A stretch of 64,000 nt of DNA from JAPPLB01 sp965218555 (lineage in GTDB: Bacteria > Acidobacteriota > Terriglobia > Bryobacterales > UBA6623): the NCBI GenBank assembly GCA_965218555.1, contig OZ244625.1:124001-188000 (forward strand), given 5' to 3'. Within the stretch, counting starts at the first letter, position 1. Each line of letters begins with the position of its first letter. A program made the position numbers and the translations under genes. The notes beneath the pieces were generated by a model. The model was not told the origin of the DNA and did no database searches. It was given only the letters and a program-made list of their open reading frames with translations. Positions 8,121-16,295 of this stretch are shown here, one piece after another.

Positions 8121-8990
8121 CTAGGCCGCTTCGGCCACAAGGCGCTGTAGGCTCCTGGCGCAAATCGTACTTCCTTTGAACTTGTCGCCGCCGGGGCCGC
8201 CCCAGTGTGTTTCGAGGCTGACCATGCCCGCATAACCGTCGCGAACCATCGCGGACAATTGCCCGGTCCAATCGACTTCGCCAGCGCCGACGTCTCCCCA
8301 ATTCATCCGATCGCTGCCCGGGGGGAGCACACCGTCCTTGGCATGCACATGCAGAATACGATCTGCCGCAAGTCGACCGTAGCCGTCCGGGTAGGGGACT
8401 TCACCGGCGATGTAGCAGTTCGCGGGGTCCCAAACGAGTCCGAAGTTCGGGTGGTGGATGGCGTCGAGAACCTGAGCTGATTCCGACGCCGTGGCGATGT
8501 TGCAGGCGTGTTCGTTCTCCAAACCAATCTTCACCCCGGCCGTGGCGGCCTTCTCGACGGCGCCTTGCAGGGCTTCGATGATGCGCGAAGTGATCTTCGC
8601 AGGCTCCACGGTTCGCCAGAAGCTGAACACACGCACAATCGGAGCTTTGAAAATGTTCGCCAGCTCCAAGGAGCGCGCCAGAATGCCGGGCTGATCCCCG
8701 TAAGTGTGGGCGGAGTGGAAGGCGTCTTGCTCGAAGCGGTGATCGATGTCACCTCCGTCCGGCAACGTGCACTTGAAGACTGGTGAAGCGATCGAGACCA
8801 CCTTGAGGCCGAACTCCTTAGCCAAGTGCTCGACTTGGCGAATCTCCTCGTCGTTCATGTCGACGATGTTCTTGTTCCAGATGGTGCGCAACTCGAGAGC
8901 GGGGATCCCCATCTCGACGGCAGTCCGACAGATTCTCTCGAAGTCTTGCGTGAATTCATCGGTGATAACAGCTACGGGAAAGTTCGCCAT
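8121..8990 (-). CDS. Sugar phosphate isomerase/epimerase-like TIM-barrel protein
   Basis: A 289-residue xylose-isomerase-like (AP endonuclease 2 superfamily) TIM barrel. The start gives MANFPVAVITDEFTQDFER. Recognisable strands end in ALELRTIW, KVVSIASP, VRVFSFWR, KIGLENEHACN (metal-binding Glu), GLVWDPANCYIAG (metal-binding Asp), RILHVHAKDG (metal-binding His) and GMVSLETHWGG (metal-binding Glu), so the usual divalent-metal site is complete. The reaction cannot be named from sequence; relatives act on inositols, keto sugars or hydroxypyruvate. No signal peptide is present. It is clearly related to the broken gene at 11256, sharing the TDE start, LR-W and SLETH motifs, so the two are likely paralogues. 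Confidence 0.8.
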   Translation of the reverse strand: MANFPVAVITDEFTQDFERICRTAVEMGIPALELRTIWNKNIVDMNDEEIRQVEHLAKEFGLKVVSIASPVFKCTLPDGGDIDHRFEQDAFHSAHTYGDQPGILARSLELANIFKAPIVRVFSFWRTVEPAKITSRIIEALQGAVEKAATAGVKIGLENEHACNIATASESAQVLDAIHHPNFGLVWDPANCYIAGEVPYPDGYGRLAADRILHVHAKDGVLPPGSDRMNWGDVGAGEVDWTGQLSAMVRDGYAGMVSLETHWGGPGGDKFKGSTICARSLQRLVAEAA

Positions 8991-9000
8991 AGGCGACTAG

Positions 9001-9312
9001 TGTAGCCCATCTACCGCCGCATCTTCCCTCTCGGAACCGGTCGTCTTGCGCTAAGGAATACCGTGATCCCACCGCAAGAGGGGGCCATAGGTCTTGGCCG
9101 TTTTCGCCGCCATGCGGCCGGGGCAATGCGTCCGAGAAGAGCGCACTCGAGTGGCTCGCCAAGCAAATGCTCCTGCATATCGCCGCAAGCCAGTCACCGC
9201 ATAGCAACCGTCACCCCTCCTCCCTCCTCAGAAACAGCAACGAACCGTTGATATCATGAGTTGCCCCGGCGGCGAAGCCGGGCTCCACAACAACAATTCG
9301 AGGAGGAACATC
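9001..9312. other. Intergenic stretch with no recognised gene
   Basis: Between the divergent isomerase and SPFH genes. Apart from the AGGAGG just before the SPFH start codon, I see no RNA gene, repeat or convincing promoter. Confidence 0.5.
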
Positions 9313-10158
9313 ATGGCGAGAGGCTACGGAAGGTCAGGTGATTTTGAAGAGACGTTTGAGCGCTTTACAGGCGGCGCTGCCCGGAACATCATCCGGATCG
9401 CGATTGTGGTTGTCGTATTAATGGTGCTGGTGAACTCAGTCGCGACGATCGGCGCCGGCGAGCGCGGCGTTGTGTTCAGCAAGTTCGGCGGCGTGCAGGA
9501 TTCGGTGCTCGACGAAGGTTGGCGGTTCAAGATTCCCTTCGTGCAGGACATCATTCCCATTGACGTCAAGATCCAGAAGTCGGAGACAGCGGCATCAGCT
9601 TCATCGAAAGACCTGCAGATGGTTTCCTCGACGATTGCCGTCAACTATCACGTCAGCCCTAACGCGGCAAACAAGATATATCAGGATGTCGGGCTCTCGT
9701 ATAAGGAGAGAATCATCGACCCGGCCGTGCAGGAATCCGTAAAGGCGGCCACGGCGCAGTTCACCGCCGAGGAGTTGATCACGCGCCGCGGTGAGGTCTC
9801 GGTTCAGATCAAGGGGATGCTCAGCGAACGCCTGCTCGCTCACAATATCATTGTTGACGAATTCAACATCGTCGACTTCAGTTTCTCGGCCGTCTTCAAC
9901 GAAGCGATTGAAGCCAAACAGACCGCCGAGCAGTCAGCTCTCAAGGCGCAACGGGACTTGGAGCGCGTTAAGATCGAAGCCGAGCAGCAAATCACCGCAG
10001 CGCGAGCCGAAGCGGAGGGCCAGCGGCTCCAACGAGAGACCATTTCCGAGGAGATCCTCCAGCTTCGCGCCATCGAGAAATGGGATGGGCATCTGCCGCA
10101 AGTCACCAGCGGCGGCACGCCGTTTATCGATTTGAAGGCCATGCGGGGCGGAGCCTGA
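9313..10158 (+). CDS. Prohibitin-like SPFH/Band 7 membrane protein
   Basis: A 281-residue membrane-anchored SPFH protein. The ATG was chosen because a perfect AGGAGG lies 6 bases upstream; a longer frame adds residues without family match. One membrane span is visible at about residues 28-48 (IIRIAIVVVVLMVLVNSVA), then the Band 7 domain with GAGERGVVFSKFGGVQDSVLDEGWRFKIPF and VSPNAANKIYQDVG. A long coiled coil (EAKQTAEQSALKAQRDLERVKIEAEQQI) leads to the C-terminus. Bacterial relatives (HflK/HflC, prohibitin-like proteins) form large rings at the inner membrane and modulate FtsH or organise membrane domains. FtsH is encoded 10 kb away. The gene stands alone between two isomerase genes. Confidence 0.9.
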   Translation: MARGYGRSGDFEETFERFTGGAARNIIRIAIVVVVLMVLVNSVATIGAGERGVVFSKFGGVQDSVLDEGWRFKIPFVQDIIPIDVKIQKSETAASASSKDLQMVSSTIAVNYHVSPNAANKIYQDVGLSYKERIIDPAVQESVKAATAQFTAEELITRRGEVSVQIKGMLSERLLAHNIIVDEFNIVDFSFSAVFNEAIEAKQTAEQSALKAQRDLERVKIEAEQQITAARAEAEGQRLQRETISEEILQLRAIEKWDGHLPQVTSGGTPFIDLKAMRGGA

Positions 10159-10256
10159 CATTCTGGTAAACTCCCTGATTGCCGCGGGACGCGCGCGGTT
10201 CGTGTGTGGTCGCGCCTGCGCTCCGACAAGCCCCGATCTGTCGTAAGGAGGACCAC

Positions 10257-11249
10257 ATGGCTCGACCAGTAACTCTGTTCACCGGGCAATGGGCGGATTT
10301 GACGCTGGAAGTCCTGGCCGAGAAGGCGGCAGGCTGGGGATACGACGGTCTCGAACTCGCCTGTTGGGGCGACTACATGGACGTCGCTCGCGCCGCGAAG
10401 GATATTGATTACTGTGAGCAGCAGAAGGCGATCCTCGCCAGGCACGATCTGAAGCTGTTCGCCATTTCCAACCACTTGGCGGGACAGTTGGTTTGCGACC
10501 CGAATCATGACAACCGTTCGGACGCCTTCGCACCGGCCGACTGCGCCGGGGACGCAGAGAAGAAACGCGCATGGGCGGTGGAGTCGATGAAAGACTCGGC
10601 ACGCGCCGCCAAGAATCTGGGGCTGAAGGTCGCCAATGGGTTCACCGGTTCATCGATCTGGCATCTGCTTTACAGTTTTCCTCCGGTGTCGGAGGAGACG
10701 ATCGAAGAGGGTTTCCGGTACTTCGCCGAGATGTGGAACCCGATTCTCGACGTGTTCGATGAGTGCGGGGTGCGTTTCGGACTCGAAGTGCATCCGACGG
10801 AGATCGCCTTTGATATCGTTACCGCCAAGCGAGCCATCGAAGCCGTCAAAGGCCGCGAGGCGTTCGGCTTCAATTTCGACCCAAGCCATCTGCTCTGGCA
10901 GCAGATCGATCCCGTTCGGTTCCTGACCGAGTTTTCCGATCGCATCTACCATGTGCACATGAAGGACGCGGCGCTCCAGCTTGACGGACGGGCCGGCATT
11001 CTCGGATCGCACCTCAACTTCGGCCACCCCGAGCGCGGCTGGGATTTCCGTTCGCTCGGTCACGGCGGTGTTGATTTCGAAGAGATCATCCGCACCTTGA
11101 ATCACATCGGCTATACCGGCCCGTTGTCGATTGAGTGGGAAGACAGCGGCATGGAACGCGAGCACGGCGCGCAGGAAGCTTGCGAGTTCACGAAGGGCGT
11201 CGATTTTGCGCCTTCAAGTTTGGCCTTCGACGCAGCCTTCGGCGAGTGA
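10257..11249 (+). CDS. Sugar phosphate isomerase/epimerase-like TIM-barrel protein
   Basis: A 330-residue xylose-isomerase-like TIM barrel. The ATG at 10257 is preceded by AAGGAGG at a good distance, which decides against an upstream in-frame start. Features in order: GYDGLELACWGDYMD, LKLFAISNHLAGQLVCDPNHD, KVANGFTGSSIW, RFGLEVHPTEIAFD (metal-binding Glu), FGFNFDPSHLLWQQIDP (metal-binding Asp), IYHVHMKDA (metal-binding His) and GPLSIEWEDSG (metal-binding Glu). No signal peptide. Close relatives occur throughout Acidobacteriota and Planctomycetota and are tied to carbohydrate or inositol catabolism, but the substrate is unknown. It is followed after 6 bases by another, frameshifted member of the superfamily, so the two were probably co-transcribed. 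Confidence 0.85.
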   Translation: MARPVTLFTGQWADLTLEVLAEKAAGWGYDGLELACWGDYMDVARAAKDIDYCEQQKAILARHDLKLFAISNHLAGQLVCDPNHDNRSDAFAPADCAGDAEKKRAWAVESMKDSARAAKNLGLKVANGFTGSSIWHLLYSFPPVSEETIEEGFRYFAEMWNPILDVFDECGVRFGLEVHPTEIAFDIVTAKRAIEAVKGREAFGFNFDPSHLLWQQIDPVRFLTEFSDRIYHVHMKDAALQLDGRAGILGSHLNFGHPERGWDFRSLGHGGVDFEEIIRTLNHIGYTGPLSIEWEDSGMEREHGAQEACEFTKGVDFAPSSLAFDAAFGE

Positions 11250-11255
11250 AGCCTC

Positions 11256-12174
11256 ATGAAACCGATTACGCGCCGGTCGCTACTGGGCACGGCTGCTCTA
11301 ACAGAGCTGGTGTCACGTCTTCCCGCCGCCGAGCTCTCCGACTTCAAGCTCGGCGTCACCACCGACGAAATTGACGACGACCTTGGCGCCGCCATCCGAT
11401 TCCTCAAGCGCTTCGGCCTCAAGTACGCCGAGATCCGCGGTCTCTGGGGTAAGTACAACACCTCGCAGCCCGTCGAAAAGATCCGCCACGCCAAAAAACT
11501 TCTCGACGAAAACGGTATCGACGTCTGCATCCTGGATACTGCCTTGTTCAAGGTCCCGCTGCCGCCGGAAACAGCAGCAGGCAACAGGGAACTCGACGAG
11601 CAATGGGCGCTGCTCGACCGCGCGATTGAACGCGCCGGCATCTTCGGCACGAACAAGATCCGCACCTTTAGCCTTCCGGTATCCCAGAGGCGGCAAGCCC
11701 GACGAGTCTCTCTACCCCCGCATCGCCACATTGCTGGCCGGGGCCACTCGACGTGCGAAGAAGGCTGGTTTCCGTCTCGCCCTCGAGAACGTCGGAGGCA
11801 GCCACGTTTCCACTGCCGCCCATCTCGCCCGGATGCTCGACGCCGTCCAAGACGAAGCCTTCGGCGCCATCTGGGAGCCGAACAACTCAGCCCGTTCCGC
11901 TGGCACGGCGTTTCCCGAAGGCTACCGCCTGATCGACCCCAAACGCATCTTCCACGTCCACCTGCGCGACTACTGCCGGACATCCTCCGGCAAGTACGAG
12001 TGGTGCGGCGTGGGCCAAGGTGACTTCGACCACGTCGGGCAACTGCGAGCCCTGCTCAAGGACGGCTACCAGGAAACCCTCTCACTCGAAACCCACTTCA
12101 AGATCGACGGCAGCAAGGCCAAGGCGAGCGAGTTTTCGATCAAAGGGTTACTGGCCGCCATCGCGAAGGCCTAG
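11256..12174 (+). pseudogene. Tat-exported sugar isomerase-like TIM barrel, split by a single extra base
   Basis: The first frame encodes a twin-arginine-type leader (TRRSLLGTAALTELVSRLPA) and half a TIM barrel ending in NKIRTFS. The second half (FRYPRGGKPDESLYPRI through SLETHFKIDGSKAK) is intact but one base out of phase. One extra C at about 11673 (AGCCTTC instead of AGCTTC) explains the break exactly. Metal-site residues appear in both halves (ALENVG, IWEPNN, RIFHVHLRD, SLETHF). It is a paralogue of the gene at 8121. The rest is undamaged, so this is a very recent mutation, a sequencing or assembly error, or less likely a programmed frameshift; I see no typical slippery site. Its stop codon overlaps that of glgP in a shared CTAG. 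Confidence 0.8.
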
Positions 12175-13946
12175 GCTGAGCCGTTGCCGGAGTAGGCGTT
12201 GAAGACGTATTGCAGAAGCATGCGCTGGGTGTTGAAGAAGGAGCCGTTGAGGGCGATCGCCGAGCGCATGACGAGGGCATAGTCTTCTGGGCGGTCGTAG
12301 TAGAGAGGCAGGATGACTTTTTCGAGCTTCTCGTAGATCGAATGGGCGGCGGCTTTTTCACCTCCGGAGTCCTCCTCGATCGACCATCCGGTGACTCCTT
12401 CGAGGTGTCCCTCGATCCACCAACCGTCGAGGATACTCAGGCTCGGCACACCGTTGAGAGCGGCCTTCATGCCGCTGGTCCCTGAGGCTTCCCGCGACTT
12501 CTCAGGCGTGTTCAGCCAAAGATCGACGCCGCTGGTAATCAGGCCGCCCCAGAAATAGTTGTAGTTTTCGACGTAGATGACCTTGACGGCGTCCTTGAGC
12601 CTCTCGGCGGCGGCGAAGACCCGTCGGATCAACTGCTTGCCGGCCTCGTCCTGCGGATGCGCCTTGCCGCCATACACGATCTGCAACGGTCCGGCCTCAT
12701 CCACAAGCTTTTTCAAGCGTTCGACGTCATGGAAAAGCAGGTCCGCGCGCTTGTAGCCCGTGGCCCGTCGGGCAAAACCGATCGTGAAGATGTCCTCGTC
12801 AAGGTCGACGCCTTGCGTCTCCTGAATGGCGCGGAACAAGTCGCGCTGGGCGCGTGCGTGAGCGGATTGAATCTCGCTCAGTGCGATGTTGATGCCGTAT
12901 CGCAGGTAGATGTTGTCGCGCCGCCATTCCGGGATCTCGCGGTCAAACAACTCCCGCAGCGGCGGCGACACCCACGTCGCCGCGTGGACGCCGTTGGTCA
13001 AGGCCTTGATGCGGTAGTTGGGGAACATCGTGCGGGAAACCTGACCGTGCCGCATGGCCACACCATTCACGTAGTGTGAGTGATGGAGCGCGAGGTGCGT
13101 CATGTTCAAGTGGTCGTATCCGGTGAACCCGCTCGAGAACAGTCGGACGGAGCGGTCTTCCCCCAGCACCCGGCGTACCATGTCACCAGGAAACTCATCG
13201 TGGCCCGCCGGGAGCGGCGTGTGCGTCGTGAAGACGCACTTGCGACGAATGGCGTCAAGGTCTTTTTCGATCGGGAGACGTCGGCCGGTATGACGGATCT
13301 CCCTTTCGATGAGCGGCAAGACGAGCAGCGATGAATGGCCCTCGTTCATGTGATAGGTCTCGATGTCGGTGTGGCCGAGGCACTCCAGCATCTCGACGCC
13401 GCCCACGCCGAGAAGGAACTCCTGGCACAAGCGATAGTGACTGTCGCCTCCGTAGAGTTGATTGGTCAGCGAGCGATCCCATTCGCTGTTTGACTCGATA
13501 CCGGCATCGAGGAAATAAACGGGGACGACATCACCGTTGACCCCGGAAATCAAGTATCGCCAGGAACGCAATGCAACGGGCCGTGACTCCAGAGTGACCG
13601 TCACTTCCGCATCCATCTTTTGGAAGAACTCTTCGGGGTTCCAGTCGACCGGGATTTCCGTCTGATTACCTTGGTTGTCAAGAAGCTGGCGAAAGTAGCC
13701 CTGGCGATGCAAAAGGGTGACTCCCACCATGGGCACGCCGAGGTCGGCTGCAGAGCGCAGAGTATCGCCCGCCAGAATGCCGAGGCCGCCGCTGTAGGTG
13801 TGGATGTCGGCGGAAAGACCGATCTCCATCGAAAAGTAGGCGACCCGCGGCGCTCGAAGAGGCAAGGACGGATCTTTCGCGGACTCGCTACGGCCTAGCG
13901 TGGGAGCGGTAGGATCCCGTAGCTGCTCGGAAGGCGTCATCCCCAT
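12171..13946 (-). CDS. glgP: Alpha-glucan (glycogen) phosphorylase, short form
   Basis: PLP-dependent GT35 phosphorylase that releases glucose-1-phosphate from glycogen or maltodextrin. The 591-residue protein starts at an ATG after GGAGAG; a second ATG two codons later is possible. Visible: VAYFSMEIGLSADIHTYSGGLGILAGD (start of the family domain), YHMNEGHSSLL, FTTHTPLPAGHDEF, LTNGVHAATWVSP, GFARRATGYKRADLL, IVYGGKAHPQDE and the PLP-lysine motif EASGTSGMKAALNG. The N-terminal domain is shorter than in E. coli GlgP (about 815 residues), consistent with the alpha-glucan phosphorylase subfamily found in Thermotoga, Mycobacterium and others. It is convergent with the frameshifted isomerase; the two stop codons overlap. 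Confidence 0.93.
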   Translation of the reverse strand: MGMTPSEQLRDPTAPTLGRSESAKDPSLPLRAPRVAYFSMEIGLSADIHTYSGGLGILAGDTLRSAADLGVPMVGVTLLHRQGYFRQLLDNQGNQTEIPVDWNPEEFFQKMDAEVTVTLESRPVALRSWRYLISGVNGDVVPVYFLDAGIESNSEWDRSLTNQLYGGDSHYRLCQEFLLGVGGVEMLECLGHTDIETYHMNEGHSSLLVLPLIEREIRHTGRRLPIEKDLDAIRRKCVFTTHTPLPAGHDEFPGDMVRRVLGEDRSVRLFSSGFTGYDHLNMTHLALHHSHYVNGVAMRHGQVSRTMFPNYRIKALTNGVHAATWVSPPLRELFDREIPEWRRDNIYLRYGINIALSEIQSAHARAQRDLFRAIQETQGVDLDEDIFTIGFARRATGYKRADLLFHDVERLKKLVDEAGPLQIVYGGKAHPQDEAGKQLIRRVFAAAERLKDAVKVIYVENYNYFWGGLITSGVDLWLNTPEKSREASGTSGMKAALNGVPSLSILDGWWIEGHLEGVTGWSIEEDSGGEKAAAHSIYEKLEKVILPLYYDRPEDYALVMRSAIALNGSFFNTQRMLLQYVFNAYSGNGSA

Positions 13947-14466
13947 TCTCTCCGCGGCCTCAGAAGCACCTTACCGCCGTGGTCAGATCCTGCGAGTTCA
14001 CTGCCGCCTCCGCTCGCGGAGAAAGAGAGCCACCTTCCGGCCTCGACCGCCAGGTATGAAGCAACCGACGACGACCTGTATCACCCCAAAAGACGTCACG
14101 CGGCAAAACTTACTCAGCACACGGAACCACAACGAACCTGAACGAACAAGCGATCTTAGCCCGGTTGCCCGGACCTTGTCCAGAACCCACGAGACCGCCC
14201 CGGCCAAACCAAAGGAATCGTCCGATCATTTTTGCGAGTAGAGATAGTGACCCAGGCCGCTTCGCTCTCTCAGCGTAGCCGTGCTTGCGCCGATCTGAAG
14301 GCTGGACCGCCCCGAAGAGAGAATCACACGTGATGGCAGTCTGCAAAAAGTTACAGCACGGCTGCCGCTCAACTAAATCCCTACCGACTTCGCTCAGGCT
14401 AAAACGGAAATCCTGGTTAACGCTGGATTCGTCAAGTTGTTGCGAAGCAGCGGGGGAGTTCGCGCC
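13947..14466. other. Long non-coding stretch, no intact gene
   Basis: About 500 bases between glgP and a decayed NHL-repeat gene. Open frames here are short and show no family motif. I see no tRNA, repeat or clear promoter; it looks like degraded sequence. Confidence 0.45.
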
Positions 14467-14790
14467 GTTCATCTTTGCTTATTCGTCGTGCTTCTCGCAG
14501 CGGCAATCGGAGATCAACCTTCAGTCGACTGAAGAATCGACACTTTCGCCGGTTTGCCGGAGTATGGGGACAACGGCCCGGAGATCACAGCCCAGCCAAC
14601 CGTCCCAGTGGCATAGCGGTGGACATCGCAGACAATATCCAAGTCGCCGATTCGGGAAACCGCCGGATCAGAAGGATAGATGCGACGGGCACCTTCACCA
14701 TCAGCACGGAAGACGTGATGAAAGGCTATAGCGGAGATGGGGGCGCAGCTTGGGCCTCAAGGGCTGTCTTTCCGCGATGGGACTCGCCCG
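14467..14790 (+). pseudogene. Decayed NHL-repeat protein fragment
   Basis: Reading across frames gives a hydrophobic leader-like stretch (LCLFVVLLAAAIGDQPS), an in-frame TGA, then RIDTFAGLPEYGDNGPE and, after a frameshift near 14605, SGIAVDIADNIQVADSGNRRIRRIDATGTF and GYSGDGGAA. The last two pieces are textbook NHL beta-propeller repeats (GIAVD..GNIYVADSGNNRIRRID..G). Intact homologues are large secreted proteins abundant in Solibacter-type genomes. Here only about two repeats remain, with at least one stop and one frameshift, so this is a relic. Confidence 0.7.
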
Positions 14791-14835
14791 TTACGGGTCG
14801 AAAGTTCCGAAGAAACGCTCTCCGCGTCCCTGTCC

Positions 14836-15422
14836 TCAATAGTCGCCGTCCGTCGTATACGGCCGGCTCCAAAGTACGACCTGCAAGACGATGGACTTGA
14901 ACCAAGCCTCGTGCATCCGGTCGACTTCCTCCTTGCTGTGCCCTTTGTTTTCCAGAAAGGGTCGAATCGTGGCTGTGATCGGGTAGATGAACGCGATCAT
15001 GTAGCGCAAGGGAACGATCGGGGCCGCTTCCACGCCATCAGTCTTGTTCTTCTTTGCCCGATGGTGGCGAAGTGCAACTTCGTGCTGGTAGTCCAGCCAC
15101 GCTTGGTCGTAGTCCCGCTCGCAGGTGTCGCGAATCCATTGCCCGAACCGCTTGCGAACCCCTTCCAGATAGCTTCCGACAGGCTGTCCGTCGGAACCGG
15201 CGAAGTATGCCAGCAGGTGAGGGTTCGATCCGACGAAGCCGTACCAGAGGTCGAGGATGTCCTCGACCTGGTCGCCGAGGACTGTTCGGCTTGCCGCAAG
15301 GCGTCGCGGTCCGTGTCGGTGAACAGAAGCGTCGTTTCGAGCAAGCCCAGGTCCTCAAGAGAGAGCAGCGAACGTTCGAGATCGGCTGCTCCGTAAGTGT
15401 ATCCGGGGATCGAATCTGACAT
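14836..15422 (-). pseudogene. Protoglobin-domain protein with one single-base frameshift
   Basis: The start ATG follows GGGAGGAACTC. The first frame reads SDSIPGYTYGAADLERS, SLEDLGLLETTLLFTDTDRDALRQAE; from about 15282 a second frame continues VLGDQVEDILDLWYGFVGSNPHLLAYFAG, GSYLEGVRKRFGQWIRDTCERDYDQAWLDYQHEVALRHH and VPLRYMIAFIYPITATIRPFLE, ending ...SRPYTTDGDY. Together about 195 residues form a complete single-domain protoglobin (PF11563 type), the heme protein that binds O2, CO or NO; the conserved YQHEVALRHH segment carries the likely proximal histidine. A single base missing at 15283-15285 accounts for the break. Everything else is well preserved, so it is a fresh pseudogene or a sequence error. 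It is divergent from a MarR-type regulator. Confidence 0.8.
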
Positions 15423-15439
15423 GAGTTCCTCCCAATTCA

Positions 15440-15454
15440 GTATCGAGTCGATAC
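15440..15454. promoter_or_regulatory. Perfect palindrome, likely operator of the divergent MarR regulator
   Basis: GTATCGAGTCGATAC is a perfect 7+1+7 inverted repeat. It lies directly downstream of the protoglobin -10 box, over the expected transcription start, so a bound protein would block the promoter. Further half-sites occur at 15465-15469 (GTATC) and 15498-15504 (TCGATAC), closer to the regulator. MarR proteins typically bind such palindromes in the shared promoter region. Confidence 0.7.
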
Positions 15455-15485
15455 ATTATATAAGGTATCACATTCGGATTGTCAA
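15455..15485 (-). promoter_or_regulatory. Predicted promoter of the protoglobin gene
   Basis: On the minus strand TTGACA (15485-15480) is followed by TATATA at 15462-15457 (17-base spacer) or TATAAT at 15460-15455 (19-base spacer). Both hexamers are near consensus, making this the strongest-looking promoter in the window. Confidence 0.7.
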
Positions 15486-15513
15486 TCCGGTTTTAAGTCG
15501 ATACGATTGGGTC

Positions 15514-16074
15514 GTGGCCGGCCTGTCGCTTCTTCTTGAGCGGTTGACCAATTTGTTACGAGCAGAGCAGCGCATTGGGGGCGCGCAGGCGGCGCTGCAG
15601 CCGGTCCATCTTTCTACGCTGCTCTATCTGTCGCGTGCGAATCGCTATAGCGACACGCCCGCCGGCGTGACGGAGTACCTTGGTTCGACCAAGGGAACCG
15701 TGTCCCAGTCGCTGCTGGTTCTGGAGCGCAAAGGCCTGATCTCGAAGCGGTCCGACAAGCGCGACCGCCGCGTCATCCATCTCGAGTTGACGGATGTCGG
15801 CCGACGCCTTATTGATCGGGCATGGCCGTCGGCTCGGGTCCGCGAGGCGGTCGGCACATTTTCGGAGTCACGACGGGAGCAACTGGAAGCGGCCTTGCGC
15901 GACTTCCTTACATCCCTGCAAAGAGCCCACGACTCGCGCACTTTCGGCGTGTGCCATAGCTGCAAGCTCTTCGAGCGACTCGGTGACGGGAGCTTCCGTT
16001 GCGGGTTAACCGCGGAACCGCTGTCAGCAGACCAGTCTGAGAAGATCTGCCGCGAGCATGAACCTGCAGCCTGA
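15514..16074 (+). CDS. MarR-family regulator with a four-cysteine C-terminal motif
   Basis: A 186-residue regulator if the GTG at 15514 is used; in-frame codons further upstream run through the promoter/operator region and are unlikely. Residues about 30-105 form the MarR winged helix (GVTEYLGSTKGTVSQSLLVLERKGLISKRSDKRDRRVIHLELT). The C-terminus has FGVCHSCKLFERL, FRCGLTAEPLS and ICREHEP, giving Cys147, Cys150, Cys163 and Cys179. This CxxC...C...C pattern suggests a bound metal or iron-sulfur cluster, hence redox, oxygen or NO sensing, which is inference. It is divergent from the protoglobin gene and shares a control region with a perfect palindrome, so it probably represses both. I recall similar Cys-tailed MarR proteins in Proteobacteria, without a defined ligand. 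Confidence 0.82.
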   Translation: MAGLSLLLERLTNLLRAEQRIGGAQAALQPVHLSTLLYLSRANRYSDTPAGVTEYLGSTKGTVSQSLLVLERKGLISKRSDKRDRRVIHLELTDVGRRLIDRAWPSARVREAVGTFSESRREQLEAALRDFLTSLQRAHDSRTFGVCHSCKLFERLGDGSFRCGLTAEPLSADQSEKICREHEPAA

Positions 16075-16295
16075 AATCACCGAAAGGCTCTTCGCAGCGG
16101 CATCGAACCCGGTGTTGCTGAGACTCTGGTCCCGCACCTCGCTCCTGCTGGAGCGTACAAGGCATTGGACTTACCAGCGCGCCTTTGGGGTGTCCGAACA
16201 GTCTGCTCTTAACCCTTGCCGTGGCCATCCCAGCAACAGATTCCGCCCTTTGGTCCGTCGGAGTTAGACCTCGGAATAGCCGCCTTCAGGGTAGA

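Noticed and set aside
11660..11690. Programmed +1 frameshift in the isomerase-like gene
   Set aside because: No stop codon, slippery heptamer or stimulatory structure is evident; an insertion or sequence error is simpler.
16058..16267. A 69-codon frame (MNLQPEITERLFAAAS...) overlapping the end of the MarR gene
   Set aside because: No family match, no good ribosome binding site, and the second half has an arginine/proline-rich composition typical of chance frames in GC-rich DNA.
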